DNA of 64,000 nucleotides from Heliorestis convoluta (GCF_009649955.1 NZ_CP045875.1:3154982-3218981), one strand, 5' to 3'. Counted from the first letter of the stretch, positions 7,590-16,443 are shown. The notes: generated by a model from the letters alone, not told the origin. Program-made: numbers and translations.

Positions 7590-7636
7590 TTATGTACCAG
7601 TAACAACAGCATAGGGTATGCCTCATCTCGAAGGAG

Positions 7637-7806
7637 TTGAGGTAGAGGCGCGGTAGTTCAAGAGTAGATTCAAGAAGGTCCAAAGGCATGGACGATGCAT
7701 TGAATTGAAAGGGTTCAACCGCCGAAGCTGAGACGATTGCACAAGTCCCAGCTGGGTCTGCAGTGAATAGCTGCAGGACTGTCACCACGGAGCATTCCCA
7801 CCTTGA
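7637..7806 (+). ncRNA. Lysine riboswitch (L box)
   Basis: The region carries the conserved lysine-aptamer blocks in order: GTAGAGGCGCGG, TTCAAGAGTA, AAAGGG..CGCCGAAGC, AGCTGGGTCTGCA, GGACTGTCACC and GGAGCAT. A 7-pair P1 can form between 7637-7643 and 7800-7806 (with two wobble pairs). It lies between a strong promoter and an intrinsic terminator in front of lysA, the classic arrangement in which bound lysine causes premature termination. An additional small hairpin (7621-7642) precedes and partly overlaps P1. Confidence 0.92.
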
Positions 7807-7887
7807 TTTTCTAAGGCGCTCTTATTGTGGTGGAGCACTATCTTACTAGGGAGTAGAGAGGGCATTTTTCGTGTTGACGTAATAAGT

Positions 7888-7913
7888 CGCCGAGAACGCT
7901 CGGCGGCTTTTTT
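7888..7913 (+). terminator. Riboswitch expression-platform terminator
   Basis: CGCCGAG (7888-7894) pairs with CTCGGCG (7899-7905) around an AACG loop, followed by a six-T run at 7908-7913. It stands about 80 bases after the lysine aptamer and before lysA, so it is the likely regulated terminator. Confidence 0.85.
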
Positions 7914-7985
7914 GTGTACTTTTCGAGATATGGGTTACAATGGATCACAACTAGAATGGGCTATACAGATAAGGGGCGAGGAATC

Positions 7986-9299
7986 ATGAAACTTCAAGGT
8001 ACAGCGATGATTAACGAAAAAGGGCATTTATCCATAGGTGGATGCGACACTGTTGAATTGGTACAAAAACATGGAAGTCCACTTTATGTAATGGATGAGA
8101 CTTTTCTTCGTGATAACTGTCGAGCCTACTATCAGGCTTTTAGTGCATCAGGAAATGGCGAAGTCATCTATGCCTCTAAAGCTTTCATGAACCTGGCCAT
8201 GTGTCGAGTCATTGAAGAGGAAGGTCTTGGACTGGATGTTGTATCTGGTGGTGAGCTTTATACGGCTCGCAGAGCAGGCTTCCCCATGGAGAAAGTATAC
8301 TTTCATGGCAACAACAAGACAGACGCAGAACTTCAACAAGCTATAGAATATGGCATTGGCCACATTGTGCTTGACAATCACTATGAGATGGAACGACTTA
8401 ACAACATTGCTGGGCGAGCAGGCAGAACGGTGAAGGTGCTTTTGCGCATTACGCCAGGCATTGAATGCCATACCCACGAGTTTATTCGAACAGGTCAAAT
8501 TGACTCCAAATTTGGCTTTCCTCTCCCTACAGGTCAAGCCATGGAAGCAATTCAAGCCGTTGTAGAATGTAACAATCTTATCTACGATGGACTTCATTGT
8601 CATATTGGCTCTCAGATTTTCGAACTAGAATCATTCCGCTACGCTGCGGAAGTTATGATGAACTTTATTGAAGAGATTCACCAAAAGACTGGTGCTGTTA
8701 CTTCCATCTTGAATCTTGGCGGTGGCTTTGGCATTCGTTACACAGAATCGGACGAACCAGCCGATATTAACGACTATGCAAGAACCGTTCTTGGTGCTGT
8801 ACAAGGGGAAGCTGAAAAAAGAGGATTGACCATTCCGAAAGTGGTCGTCGAACCTGGACGCTCCATTGCCGGTCCTACTGGAACGACTTTATACACCATT
8901 GGGTCTGTCAAAGAAATTCATGGCGTTCGCAAGTATGTCGCTGTAGACGGCGGTATGAACGACAACCCTCGTCCTGCTCTTTACGGCTCCCGCTACGAAG
9001 CCATGATTGCCAACAAAGCAGAGCAAGCAGCTGAAGAAGTTGTTTCAATTACAGGAAAATGTTGTGAATCTGGAGACATGTTAATCTGGGATGTAAGCTT
9101 ACCAAAAGCAGAAAGTGGCGATATTCTCGCTGTATCAAGCACAGGTGCTTACAACTACACCATGTCTATGAACTATAATCGCATTGGACGTCCTGCTGTC
9201 GTCTTTGTTCGCGATGGACAGTCTGCAGTCGTTGTAGAAAGAGAATCCTTAGATGATCTCATTCGCAATGATCGGATTCCACCTTATCTACAAAGATAA
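7986..9299 (+). CDS. lysA: Diaminopimelate decarboxylase
   Basis: LysA makes L-lysine from meso-diaminopimelate with pyridoxal phosphate. The protein shows the PLP-lysine region VIYASKAF, the HCHIGSQ and LGGGFGIRY phosphate-binding segments, EPGRSI, and the CESGDM active-site loop supplied to the partner subunit. I chose ATG 7986 because it follows GGGGCGAGG and gives a 437-aa protein of normal length; an ATG-like start at 7914 lies at the riboswitch terminator. The lysine riboswitch upstream makes it the regulated step of this transcription unit, which holds no other lysine gene. Confidence 0.96.
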   Translation: MKLQGTAMINEKGHLSIGGCDTVELVQKHGSPLYVMDETFLRDNCRAYYQAFSASGNGEVIYASKAFMNLAMCRVIEEEGLGLDVVSGGELYTARRAGFPMEKVYFHGNNKTDAELQQAIEYGIGHIVLDNHYEMERLNNIAGRAGRTVKVLLRITPGIECHTHEFIRTGQIDSKFGFPLPTGQAMEAIQAVVECNNLIYDGLHCHIGSQIFELESFRYAAEVMMNFIEEIHQKTGAVTSILNLGGGFGIRYTESDEPADINDYARTVLGAVQGEAEKRGLTIPKVVVEPGRSIAGPTGTTLYTIGSVKEIHGVRKYVAVDGGMNDNPRPALYGSRYEAMIANKAEQAAEEVVSITGKCCESGDMLIWDVSLPKAESGDILAVSSTGAYNYTMSMNYNRIGRPAVVFVRDGQSAVVVERESLDDLIRNDRIPPYLQR

Positions 9300-9380
9300 G
9301 GGTATCGAATGAATATCCTATAACCACGGAAGCAATCTTATTAACATACTCGTGAGACTACGTGAAAGGGGTGACGGAAG

Positions 9381-9482
9381 ATGTCAGAAAAATTTTATGA
9401 GTTGGCTATGGAACAATTAAGAAAACAAACAGAGGATCAAGCTACCGAAACCGTCGCTGAAACAGTCGAAGAGAGAGAGTAA
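9381..9482 (+). CDS. Small hydrophilic peptide, 33 aa, unknown
   Basis: ATG 9381 follows AAAGGGGTGACGGA. The peptide is highly charged and rich in Glu, Gln, Thr and Ala, with helix-forming potential throughout and no hydrophobic segment. It lies 80 bases after lysA and before a strong terminator, so it may be the last cistron of the lysA transcript. No family is recognised. Confidence 0.45.
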   Translation: MSEKFYELAMEQLRKQTEDQATETVAETVEERE

Positions 9483-9531
9483 AAGGTTGTCCTAAGCATG
9501 GTTATATAGGGCTATCGATTATCGAAACTAA

Positions 9532-9573
9532 AATGCGGTACCCAGCTTTTTGAGCTGGTACCGCATTTTTTTC
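9532..9573 (+). terminator. Rho-independent terminator
   Basis: A long stem (AAATGCGGTACC with GGTACCGCATTT, and an inner CAGCT/AGCTG) is followed by a T run from about 9567. It ends the lysA unit. Confidence 0.85.
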
Positions 9574-9600
9574 TTGATCTTCCCTATGGTAAAGTGATAT

Positions 9601-9631
9601 AACATATATAAGAATATAATTATATAATGTT
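9601..9631. promoter_or_regulatory. AT-rich imperfect palindrome, possible ArsR operator
   Basis: AACATATATA (9601-9610) and TATATAATGTT (9621-9631) form an imperfect inverted repeat just before the permease gene. ArsR/SmtB repressors bind AT-rich dyads of this general kind, and an arsR-family gene follows 2 kb downstream. The regulator-site pairing is inference. Confidence 0.4.
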
Positions 9632-9685
9632 GAGATTGTTCCTTATCTCTATTTTTGGCCATGCTTTTTCAGGAGGTTTTTTCTG

Positions 9686-10855
9686 ATGAAAGAGCGCAAC
9701 AAATTTCTACTCATGCTCTTGATTTTTTTGGCTGCCTTTTATATTCCTCTAGATAGTGCCAGAGTACAAGGTGCCTTGATAGAAGCTTTTTATATGTTAC
9801 AAGATTATGCAAGAGAGCATGTCTTAACGTGCTTGATCCCGGCTTTCTTTATAGCCGGTGCCATTGCCATTTTCGTATCTCAAGCAGCGGTGCTCAAGTA
9901 TTTTGGTGCTGCTGCCAATAAAGTTTTATCTTATGCTGTAGCATCTGTCTCAGGTACTATCTTGGCCGTCTGTTCTTGCACCGTCTTGCCACTTTTTGCT
10001 GGCATCTATATGCGTGGCGCAGGTATTGGACCAGCAACGGCTTTCTTGTTCTCGGGACCGGCCATTAATGTGCTCGCTATTATACTAACAGCAAAAGTGT
10101 TAGGTTGGGAATTAGGTGTTGCTCGAGCCATTGGAGCGATTGTTTTTTCCATTGTTATTGGTCTTCTGATGCACCTTATCTTTTTGAAAGAGGAAAAAGA
10201 AAAAGAAGTTGCTTCCTTCCATATACCTGCAGAAGAAGATCGACGGAGCCTCTGGCAATATATCGTCTACTTTGGTACTATGATTTTACTCTTAATTACA
10301 GCTTCTTGGGGAAGACCACCGGAAGATGGAGGTTTTTTCTACTTTGTCTATACCATAAAATGGCCTCTTACTGTCTCATTGTTGATTCTATTGGCTATAC
10401 TGTTGAAACGCTGGTTTACCCAAGAAGAACGAAAAGAGTGGGTGGGATCAACTTGGTCGTTTACCAAACAGATCTTCCCGTTGCTCTTAATCGGTGTTCT
10501 CGTTGCAGGCTTTCTCATGGGCCGACCTGGCACAGATAGTGGTATCATACCTGCAGAATACGTGAGTGCTCTTGTAGGTGGCAACTCTCTCAGTGCCAAC
10601 TTCTTGGCTGCTTTTCTTGGTGCTTTTATGTACTTTGCCACACTGACAGAAGTGCCTATCTTACAAGGTCTCCTAGGAAGCGGCATGGGCAAAGGTCCCG
10701 CTTTGGCGTTGCTCTTAGCAGGTCCCTCTTTAAGCTTGCCAAACGTCATCGTTATTCATCAGATCATGGGTTTTAAGAAAACAGCCGTCTATGTAGTTTT
10801 GGTTGTAACGATGGCGACAATCAGTGGATTTATCTTCGGTACTTTTTGGGGATAA
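9686..10855 (+). CDS. Permease, YraQ/UPF0718 (ArsP-like) family
   Basis: The 389-aa protein has about eight to ten hydrophobic segments and the family motif CSCTVLPLFAGI followed by GAGIGPATAFLFSGPAIN, repeated in form later as GPSLSLPNVIV. The group includes ArsP, which exports trivalent organoarsenicals, and many untested metal-related permeases. The start ATG has AGGAGG. It is followed closely by a thioredoxin-like CxxC protein and then an ArsR repressor, which fits thiol-reactive metal or metalloid export. The substrate cannot be read from the sequence. Confidence 0.85.
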   Translation: MKERNKFLLMLLIFLAAFYIPLDSARVQGALIEAFYMLQDYAREHVLTCLIPAFFIAGAIAIFVSQAAVLKYFGAAANKVLSYAVASVSGTILAVCSCTVLPLFAGIYMRGAGIGPATAFLFSGPAINVLAIILTAKVLGWELGVARAIGAIVFSIVIGLLMHLIFLKEEKEKEVASFHIPAEEDRRSLWQYIVYFGTMILLLITASWGRPPEDGGFFYFVYTIKWPLTVSLLILLAILLKRWFTQEERKEWVGSTWSFTKQIFPLLLIGVLVAGFLMGRPGTDSGIIPAEYVSALVGGNSLSANFLAAFLGAFMYFATLTEVPILQGLLGSGMGKGPALALLLAGPSLSLPNVIVIHQIMGFKKTAVYVVLVVTMATISGFIFGTFWG

Positions 10856-10891
10856 CGCTATAAGACAGAAAAAGTGAAAGGAAGATATTCT

Positions 10892-11122
10892 ATGGATATT
10901 AAAGTTCTCGGAACGGGCTGTCCAAAATGTAACCAGCTAGAAGAAAGAGTAAAAAAAGTTGTTCAAGAGCTAGGTCAAAAGGCTACCGTATCCAAAGTAG
11001 GCGATATCAAAGAGATTATGTCTTATGGTGTAATGATGACACCCGCTTTGGTTGTGGACGGAGAGGTAAAGTTCTCTGGAAAGCTGCCTTCGGAAGAGGA
11101 AATCAAAAACCTTTTTGCATAA
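10892..11122 (+). CDS. Thioredoxin-like small CxxC protein (redox-active disulfide family)
   Basis: The 76-aa protein starts MDIKVLGTGCPKC, with the CPKC redox pair near the N-terminus, and has the cis-Pro loop MMTPALVVDGE, typical of the small thioredoxin-like family found beside YraQ/ArsP permeases. I chose ATG 10892 after AAAGGAAG; an in-frame start at 10874 would put the ribosome binding site inside the gene. It probably serves as reductant or carrier for the permease. A terminator follows at 11129-11164. Confidence 0.85.
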   Translation: MDIKVLGTGCPKCNQLEERVKKVVQELGQKATVSKVGDIKEIMSYGVMMTPALVVDGEVKFSGKLPSEEEIKNLFA

Positions 11123-11128
11123 GCGAGC

Positions 11129-11166
11129 AAAGGCCTTCCGGCATTGAACTGTGGAAGGCCTTTTCC
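11129..11166 (+). terminator. Rho-independent terminator
   Basis: AAAGGCCTTCC (11129-11139) pairs with GGAAGGCCTTT (11153-11163), followed by a short T run. It ends the permease/thioredoxin-like unit. Confidence 0.75.
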
Positions 11167-11220
11167 TGTTAACCCCCCATGCCCGGTCGGGCACAACCAT
11201 TTGATGAAAATCAGCTTTTT

Positions 11221-11610
11221 CTGATTACGTTGGGGTTACTTTGTGCAGGGGCCTGGTCATCACGCTTTCCTCCGCTCTGGACTGGTCCCACGCTGTTACC
11301 GCCAGCAAGCTGGCGACAGCTGAGGTCCCAAGTCCCGCTGCGGAAAGCGTGATGCCCAGGCCCAGAGGGCTTTTTACTGATTGTTACTTTCCGTTGACAT
11401 TGCTTTGCGTAACGTCCTGCTATGTTTACACAGCTGCCTATTGTATTTGCAATAGGCCCAAACTCAGTCACAACCAGCAAAATGTACCTGGGTCAGGCGT
11501 TATGAATTCCTGGAGAGAGGACTTCAGACCTCAGCCATCGGCAGCTTGCTGCCGTTCATGGCGTGGGATGAGTCCGTTCGGAAGGAAATCATAACGCCTG
11601 ACCCACCACA
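11221..11610. repeat. Two-fold symmetric hairpin repeat, copy B
   Basis: This copy matches 5495-5886 across its length, in the same orientation. The left arm (from 11240) and the reverse complement of the right arm (ending 11613) align with each other: both start TTTGTG, then a GGG..CAGG/CTGG stem, TTCC, GGACT, CCCACGC, a CAGCAAGCTG apex and GAGGTC. So the element is a pair of inverted ~125-nt hairpin units around a spacer that holds a perfect CCTATTG/CAATAGG hairpin. The left apex stem CGCCAGC/GCTGGCG is intact here. It sits between the thioredoxin-like gene and arsR. Confidence 0.8.
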
Positions 11611-11686
11611 AATTATCTATTTTCGTCTTAACCAGCCATGCCCGACTAAGACGTACTGTTATCACTGAAGGAGGATAGACTACAGC

Positions 11687-12031
11687 ATGATTGAAACGAA
11701 ACAACAAGAAGATCTCTCTTTCTGGGTCGAACTCTTCAAAGTACTAAGCGACAAAAGTCGATTAACCATTTTAGCTTTGCTCATGAACAAGCCCCTTTGC
11801 GTTTGCGAAATTGTCAACTATCTAGGCATGACCCAACCAGCCGTCTCACAACACCTGCGTCGCTTGAAAGCTGTTGATTTAGTGAAAGAACGCAAAGAAG
11901 GACAATGGGTTGTCTACCGAGCCCATCAGGAAAAAATTGCTTGTCTTCAACAAGCCTATGGAAGACTTTTTCAATTTGGAGCAAAGGAAATTGAAAAAGT
12001 AGAAATGTTAAGACCGCTATCAACAGAATAA
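11687..12031 (+). CDS. ArsR/SmtB family transcriptional repressor
   Basis: The 114-aa winged-helix protein has the ArsR metal motif CVCEI at the start of the DNA-binding region, then TQPAVSQHLRRLK as recognition helix and QWVVYR in the wing. A Cys further on (IACLQQ) may add to the metal site. Such repressors leave DNA on binding arsenite, antimonite or similar ions. The start follows GAAGGAGGA. It is likely to control the permease and thioredoxin-like genes upstream, from which repeat copy B now separates it. Confidence 0.9.
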   Translation: MIETKQQEDLSFWVELFKVLSDKSRLTILALLMNKPLCVCEIVNYLGMTQPAVSQHLRRLKAVDLVKERKEGQWVVYRAHQEKIACLQQAYGRLFQFGAKEIEKVEMLRPLSTE

Positions 12032-12046
12032 GTTAAGGAACCTTTC

Positions 12047-12076
12047 TTCACGATGGGGAAGAAAGCATGGTATAAT
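12047..12076 (+). promoter_or_regulatory. Possible sigma-A promoter
   Basis: A consensus TATAAT (12071-12076) preceded by GCATGG, with a poor -35 (TTCACG at 12047-12052, spacing 18). It would drive the nucleotidyltransferase block. Confidence 0.45.
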
Positions 12077-12114
12077 ATTTAGAATTAACGATAAAGCAAG
12101 AGGTGGGTCGGAGC

Positions 12115-14769
12115 TTGGAGATTATTCTTACCCACAATAATACGGATTTTGATGGCATTGCTTCGGCTTATGGAGCACACAAATTGTACCCAAGAGCTGT
12201 TCCTGTCTTACCGAGCAAGCTTGGGGCGAATGTACAAGAATTTATGGCTCTGCACAAAGATACATTGGGCTTCAAAAGCGTCAAGAAAATCAATCCGCAA
12301 AAAGTGAAAAGAATTATTCTGGTGGATACGAAGTCGCCCAATCGTGTCGGTCCTTTGGGCAAGCTTTTACGGGATCCTCGAGTAGATGTGCATATTTTCG
12401 ATCATCATCCTCCAGGGGAAGACGATGCTGTAGGCTCCTACATCAATCAAGACAATGTAGGCGCTGTTACAACGCTGATTGTAGAAGAAATGCAGAAACG
12501 AAAGGTAAAGCTTACTTCTTTCGATGCGACTTTACTCGCTTTAGGTATTTATGAAGATACAGGCAGCCTTATGTTTTCTACGACGACAGCCCGCGATGCA
12601 GCAGCGATTGCCTATTTGTTGCAGCAAGGAGCCAACTTAGCTGTTGTTAGCGAATTTATCGATCGACCGCTTTCGGTAGAACAAAGAATGCTCTTTCACA
12701 TGATCATGAAAAATGCAGAAGTGCATATGATTCAAGGTCTGAAGATTGTTATAACCCAGGCGACGGTAAAAGAGTATATTGAAGGGCTAAGCTTGCTCGT
12801 CTATAAACTTAGTGAAAATGAAAGTCCCGATGTTATTTTTGCTGTTGTCAAAATGGACGATCGCGTTGTTGTTGTAGGCCGTAGCCGAATTGAGCATGTG
12901 AAAGTGAACAAACTGCTGCTCCCTTTAGGTGGAGGCGGTCACGGCGCTGCAGCTGCTGCTACCATAAAAGGTGCCATTCCAGAAGAGATTGTACCGATCT
13001 TACTGGAGCGACTCTATGAGACCATAGAACCCCAAAAAGGGGCTCGAGAGATCATGTCATCGCCTGTCAAATCGGTGACCTCGAATACGACGATTGAAGA
13101 AGCAGGAAAAGTATTGCTTCGTTATGGTCATACAGGCATGCCCATCGTAGATGGTGATAAATTGGTCGGTGTTATCAGTCGCCGCGATCTAGACAAAGCT
13201 TTTTTTCATGGCCTTCGTCATGCACCTGTTAAAGGCTTTATGTCTCGTAACGTTATCACCATCGGTCCAGAGAGCTCAATACGAGAAATTCAACGGTTGA
13301 TGATTGAACAAGACATTGGACGCCTGCCAGTCTTAGAAAAAGGAAAGCTCATCGGAATTGTATCGCGTACAGATGTACTGCGTACGTTACACGGAGACGA
13401 TACACCTCGGATCTATCGCACCAACTTTCCTTCTTTATCTCCAGAAGAGCCTAAAATGCTTCTTGACGACAATCGGCTCGATATTTTACTGGAAGAACGT
13501 TTGCCAGAAAAGATTCTTCATCTTTTCCACAACATTGGTCAACTGGCTGACGAAGCAAACGTAAAAGTCTATGTAGTAGGTGGCTTTGTACGTGATCTCT
13601 TGCTGGGAGTAGAAAACCTTGATATAGACCTTGTGGTAGAAGGCGATGGCATTGCTTTTTCTACAAGGTTGGCTCGCTTTTTACGAGCTCGATTGCGTGT
13701 TCATGAGAAGTTCGGAACAGCCATGCTTGTCTGGGATGATCAGAAAATCGATGTAGCTACTGCACGTAGAGAATTTTACCAACATCCTGCGGCGCTTCCT
13801 CAGGTAGAAGCATCGAATTTGCGGCAAGATCTCTATCGTCGTGATTTTACCATTAATGCCTTGGCGATACAGCTGAATTTACCTGCTTTTGGCTATCTCG
13901 TTGACTTTTTCTCAGGTCGAAGAGATTTAGAACAAGGCTTAATTCGTGTCCTATATAACCTAAGCTTTGTTGAAGATCCAACTCGAATTATCAGAGCCAT
14001 ACGGTTTGAACAACGTTATGGCTTTATGATGGAAGCAGAGACTTTAGAATTTGCCCATGAAGCGATTTCACGGAAAATGATCGGAGAAGTTTCTTTTGAG
14101 CGCATGTTTGACGAGTTGTTGTTGATTTTGCAGGAAAAAAATCCTGTACCAGCCTTGTGTAGAGTTACAGAGTTCGGTATTTGGGAATTTTTTCTGCCCG
14201 ATCTCCAGTGGAGCGATGGGCTTGAAAGCGAACTAGCCAATGTTACCACCCTTCAGCATCTCTTAAAAGAGCAGCAATGGTGGGATAGCAAGAGTCAGTG
14301 GATTTCTTACTTTTTGGTTCTTACCAAACACCTCAAGCCTGACGGAATAGAAGTAGCTCTTCAACGGTATCCTCTCAAGCTTTGGATTCGTGAAGCCATT
14401 GTAACAATATCAGAAGAAGGCTTTCGAGTTGCGCAAGAGCTAGATAAATGGTTAAAAGGCGGAAAAAACAGTGAACTAGATGAGATACTACAAGGCTGGT
14501 CTGTAGAAGCCTTTCTTTCCCTGCGAGCAACCTATCCCGTTCAAGAGACTATCCTCCTTTTGGAAGCGTGGCAGGCAATCCGAAAAACGAGTATTTCTAT
14601 TACAGGCAATGATATTAAAGCCTTGGGCATTAAGCCTGGTCCAATTTACGGAGAGATTATGAATAGGCTTCGTGTAGAAAGATTGGATGGAACTGTGCAA
14701 AGTTCTGAAGAAGAACGACAACGGTTACGGGAGATCTTGATTGAACTGGGTTATGGAAGTAAAGACTAG
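12115..14769 (+). CDS. DHH-CBS-polyA polymerase family protein (tRNA nucleotidyltransferase type)
   Basis: Domains in order: a DHH phosphoesterase (HNNTDFDGIAS, and FDHHPPG), a DHHA1 part with GGGGHGAA, two CBS domains (about residues 310-430), and a class II nucleotidyltransferase/poly(A) polymerase head with GGFVRDLLLG and DIDLVVEG, then RRDFTINALA. The last part adds C or A to tRNA 3' ends; the fused DHH and CBS parts suggest adenine-nucleotide sensing or exonuclease action. About 884 aa, normal for this fused family. GTG 12103 lies in the ribosome binding site AAGAGGTGGG, so TTG 12115 is the better start. It heads a co-oriented block running to ytfJ. Confidence 0.88.
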   Translation: MEIILTHNNTDFDGIASAYGAHKLYPRAVPVLPSKLGANVQEFMALHKDTLGFKSVKKINPQKVKRIILVDTKSPNRVGPLGKLLRDPRVDVHIFDHHPPGEDDAVGSYINQDNVGAVTTLIVEEMQKRKVKLTSFDATLLALGIYEDTGSLMFSTTTARDAAAIAYLLQQGANLAVVSEFIDRPLSVEQRMLFHMIMKNAEVHMIQGLKIVITQATVKEYIEGLSLLVYKLSENESPDVIFAVVKMDDRVVVVGRSRIEHVKVNKLLLPLGGGGHGAAAAATIKGAIPEEIVPILLERLYETIEPQKGAREIMSSPVKSVTSNTTIEEAGKVLLRYGHTGMPIVDGDKLVGVISRRDLDKAFFHGLRHAPVKGFMSRNVITIGPESSIREIQRLMIEQDIGRLPVLEKGKLIGIVSRTDVLRTLHGDDTPRIYRTNFPSLSPEEPKMLLDDNRLDILLEERLPEKILHLFHNIGQLADEANVKVYVVGGFVRDLLLGVENLDIDLVVEGDGIAFSTRLARFLRARLRVHEKFGTAMLVWDDQKIDVATARREFYQHPAALPQVEASNLRQDLYRRDFTINALAIQLNLPAFGYLVDFFSGRRDLEQGLIRVLYNLSFVEDPTRIIRAIRFEQRYGFMMEAETLEFAHEAISRKMIGEVSFERMFDELLLILQEKNPVPALCRVTEFGIWEFFLPDLQWSDGLESELANVTTLQHLLKEQQWWDSKSQWISYFLVLTKHLKPDGIEVALQRYPLKLWIREAIVTISEEGFRVAQELDKWLKGGKNSELDEILQGWSVEAFLSLRATYPVQETILLLEAWQAIRKTSISITGNDIKALGIKPGPIYGEIMNRLRVERLDGTVQSSEEERQRLREILIELGYGSKD

Positions 14770-14778
14770 GAGGAAAAA

Positions 14779-15411
14779 ATGCTTGATTTATCCTTGGCTT
14801 CTCTGGCGGCGAAAGCGCCGGCCATACTGTTGGGCTTAGCCCTTCACGAGTACGCCCATGCCAAGGCCGCTACGATGCTTGGGGATCCCACGCCGGAACA
14901 GGAAGGTCGCTTAACGATTAACCCTTTGCCGCACCTTGATGTCATTGGCACCTTGATGCTGATCATTGCGCCGATTGGATGGGCCAAACCTGTCAATGTA
15001 AATCCTTACAACTTTCGGGGCGACCCAAAACGTGGCATGATGTATGTTTCCTTAGCGGGACCGGCCATGAACATCTTTTTAGCCCTTATATCGATGATTT
15101 TGCTTGTTGGTTTTTACAGACAGCCGGAACTTCATAGCGTCTTACAATGGATGATTATTGTAAATATCTCTTTGGCTGTCTTTAATATGCTCCCCATTCC
15201 ACCACTGGATGGTTCGAAAGTACTAGCAGGATTGTTACCGTACCGACATCTAGGCTGGATGAGTAAGGTAGAACAATACGGTCCCCTCATTCTTATTGTA
15301 GCTGTTGTTACAGGCATTGCACAAATGATCATTCGACCTCTTTGGATACTCGTCCACGATGGCTTTATCTATCCCATAGGTCGATTTATAGGATCTTTTA
15401 TATTTTTTTGA
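14779..15411 (+). CDS. Site-2 protease family (M50) membrane metalloprotease
   Basis: The 210-aa protein has the zinc motif HEYAHA in the first membrane segment and NMLPIPPLDGSK near the third, where the Asp completes the zinc site. The compact form with no PDZ domain matches the YwhC-like M50 group. Such enzymes cleave substrates inside the membrane; the substrate is unknown. The gene starts nine bases after the upstream stop with AGGAGG and is followed closely by trpS. Confidence 0.9.
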   Translation: MLDLSLASLAAKAPAILLGLALHEYAHAKAATMLGDPTPEQEGRLTINPLPHLDVIGTLMLIIAPIGWAKPVNVNPYNFRGDPKRGMMYVSLAGPAMNIFLALISMILLVGFYRQPELHSVLQWMIIVNISLAVFNMLPIPPLDGSKVLAGLLPYRHLGWMSKVEQYGPLILIVAVVTGIAQMIIRPLWILVHDGFIYPIGRFIGSFIFF

Positions 15412-15438
15412 TATCGCTTTTTAGGAGGAACCAAAACG

Positions 15439-16443
15439 GTGAAAAAAGGCACAATTTTTAGTGGCATGCGACCTACAGGCCGCTTGCATATTGGTCACCT
15501 GAGTGTCCTAGAGAACTGGGTACGCTTACAGGATGACTATAACTGCATTTACGGCATTGTGGATTGGCATGCCCTGACCACTTCTTTTGAAGATGTACAA
15601 GCTTTACAAAATAACATTCGTGAAATTGCTTTAGATTGGCTTTCCGCAGGCTTAGATCCTGAGAAAAGCATCATTATGGTACAATCTCAAGTTAAAGAAC
15701 ATGCTGAGTTGCATTTGCTGTTCTCGATGATGACACCCCTTAGCTGGTTAGAACGTTGTCCGACTTACAAAGACCAGGTGCAGCAGTTCGGTCAACAAGG
15801 AAAAGAAATTAACATGTATGGCTTTTTAGGCTATCCTTTATTACAATCAGCTGATATCTTGCTCTATCGAGCCGATCATGTTCCTGTTGGACAAGACCAA
15901 CTTCCTCATATTGAGATTTGTCGAGAAGTAGCACGACGATTTAATTATCTCTATCAGCAAGAGCTTTTCCCGGAGCCACAAGCGCTGCTTTCGAAAGTAG
16001 CCCTCCTACCAGGCATTGATAAACGTAAAATGAGCAAGTCCTACGGCAATGACATTCCTTTATCAGCATCAGCAGAAGAAGTGAAAGAAAAAGTTCGTCT
16101 GATGGTTACTGATCCATCTCGCGTGAAAAAGACCGATCCAGGCGATCCTTCTGTCTGTGTCGTTCATAGCTATCATGAGATTTACAATGCCGAAGAAGTA
16201 GAGGAGCACGCCCAAGGTTGCCGCAGTGCAGGCATTGGTTGTGTGGCTTGTAAAAAACGGCTTGCTGTTAAGCTAGAAGAAGTCCTAGGACCGATTCGGG
16301 AACGTCGTCAAGAGTTGCTTTCTCGACCCGGCTTGGTCGATGAGATTCTAGAAGAAGGATCCAGAAAAGCTCGTGCCATTGCTGCTGAAACAATGATGCA
16401 AGTGCGAGAAGCTATGGGTGTAAAAGGCCCTTTAGAAAGGTAA
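15439..16443 (+). CDS. trpS: Tryptophanyl-tRNA synthetase
   Basis: The 334-aa class I synthetase has HIGH as GRLHIGHLS and KMSKS as KMSKSYGN, and the normal length for bacterial TrpRS. It charges tRNA-Trp with tryptophan. The GTG start follows AGGAGGAACC. I saw no T-box leader in the short gap in front, so regulation is probably by the operon. The scpA start lies four bases after its stop. Confidence 0.96.
   Translation: MKKGTIFSGMRPTGRLHIGHLSVLENWVRLQDDYNCIYGIVDWHALTTSFEDVQALQNNIREIALDWLSAGLDPEKSIIMVQSQVKEHAELHLLFSMMTPLSWLERCPTYKDQVQQFGQQGKEINMYGFLGYPLLQSADILLYRADHVPVGQDQLPHIEICREVARRFNYLYQQELFPEPQALLSKVALLPGIDKRKMSKSYGNDIPLSASAEEVKEKVRLMVTDPSRVKKTDPGDPSVCVVHSYHEIYNAEEVEEHAQGCRSAGIGCVACKKRLAVKLEEVLGPIRERRQELLSRPGLVDEILEEGSRKARAIAAETMMQVREAMGVKGPLER

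Noticed and set aside
7621..7913. Minus-strand ORF of 78 codons over the lysA leader
   Set aside because: The sequence is accounted for by the lysine riboswitch and its terminator.
9532..9577. T-box-like TGGTACCGC motif
   Set aside because: It is simply one arm of a symmetric terminator stem and is followed by a T run, with no specifier stem or tRNA-synthetase gene behind it.
11241..11594. 117-codon frame inside repeat copy B
   Set aside because: The region is explained by paired hairpin stems, copy A does not keep the frame, and there is no ribosome binding site.
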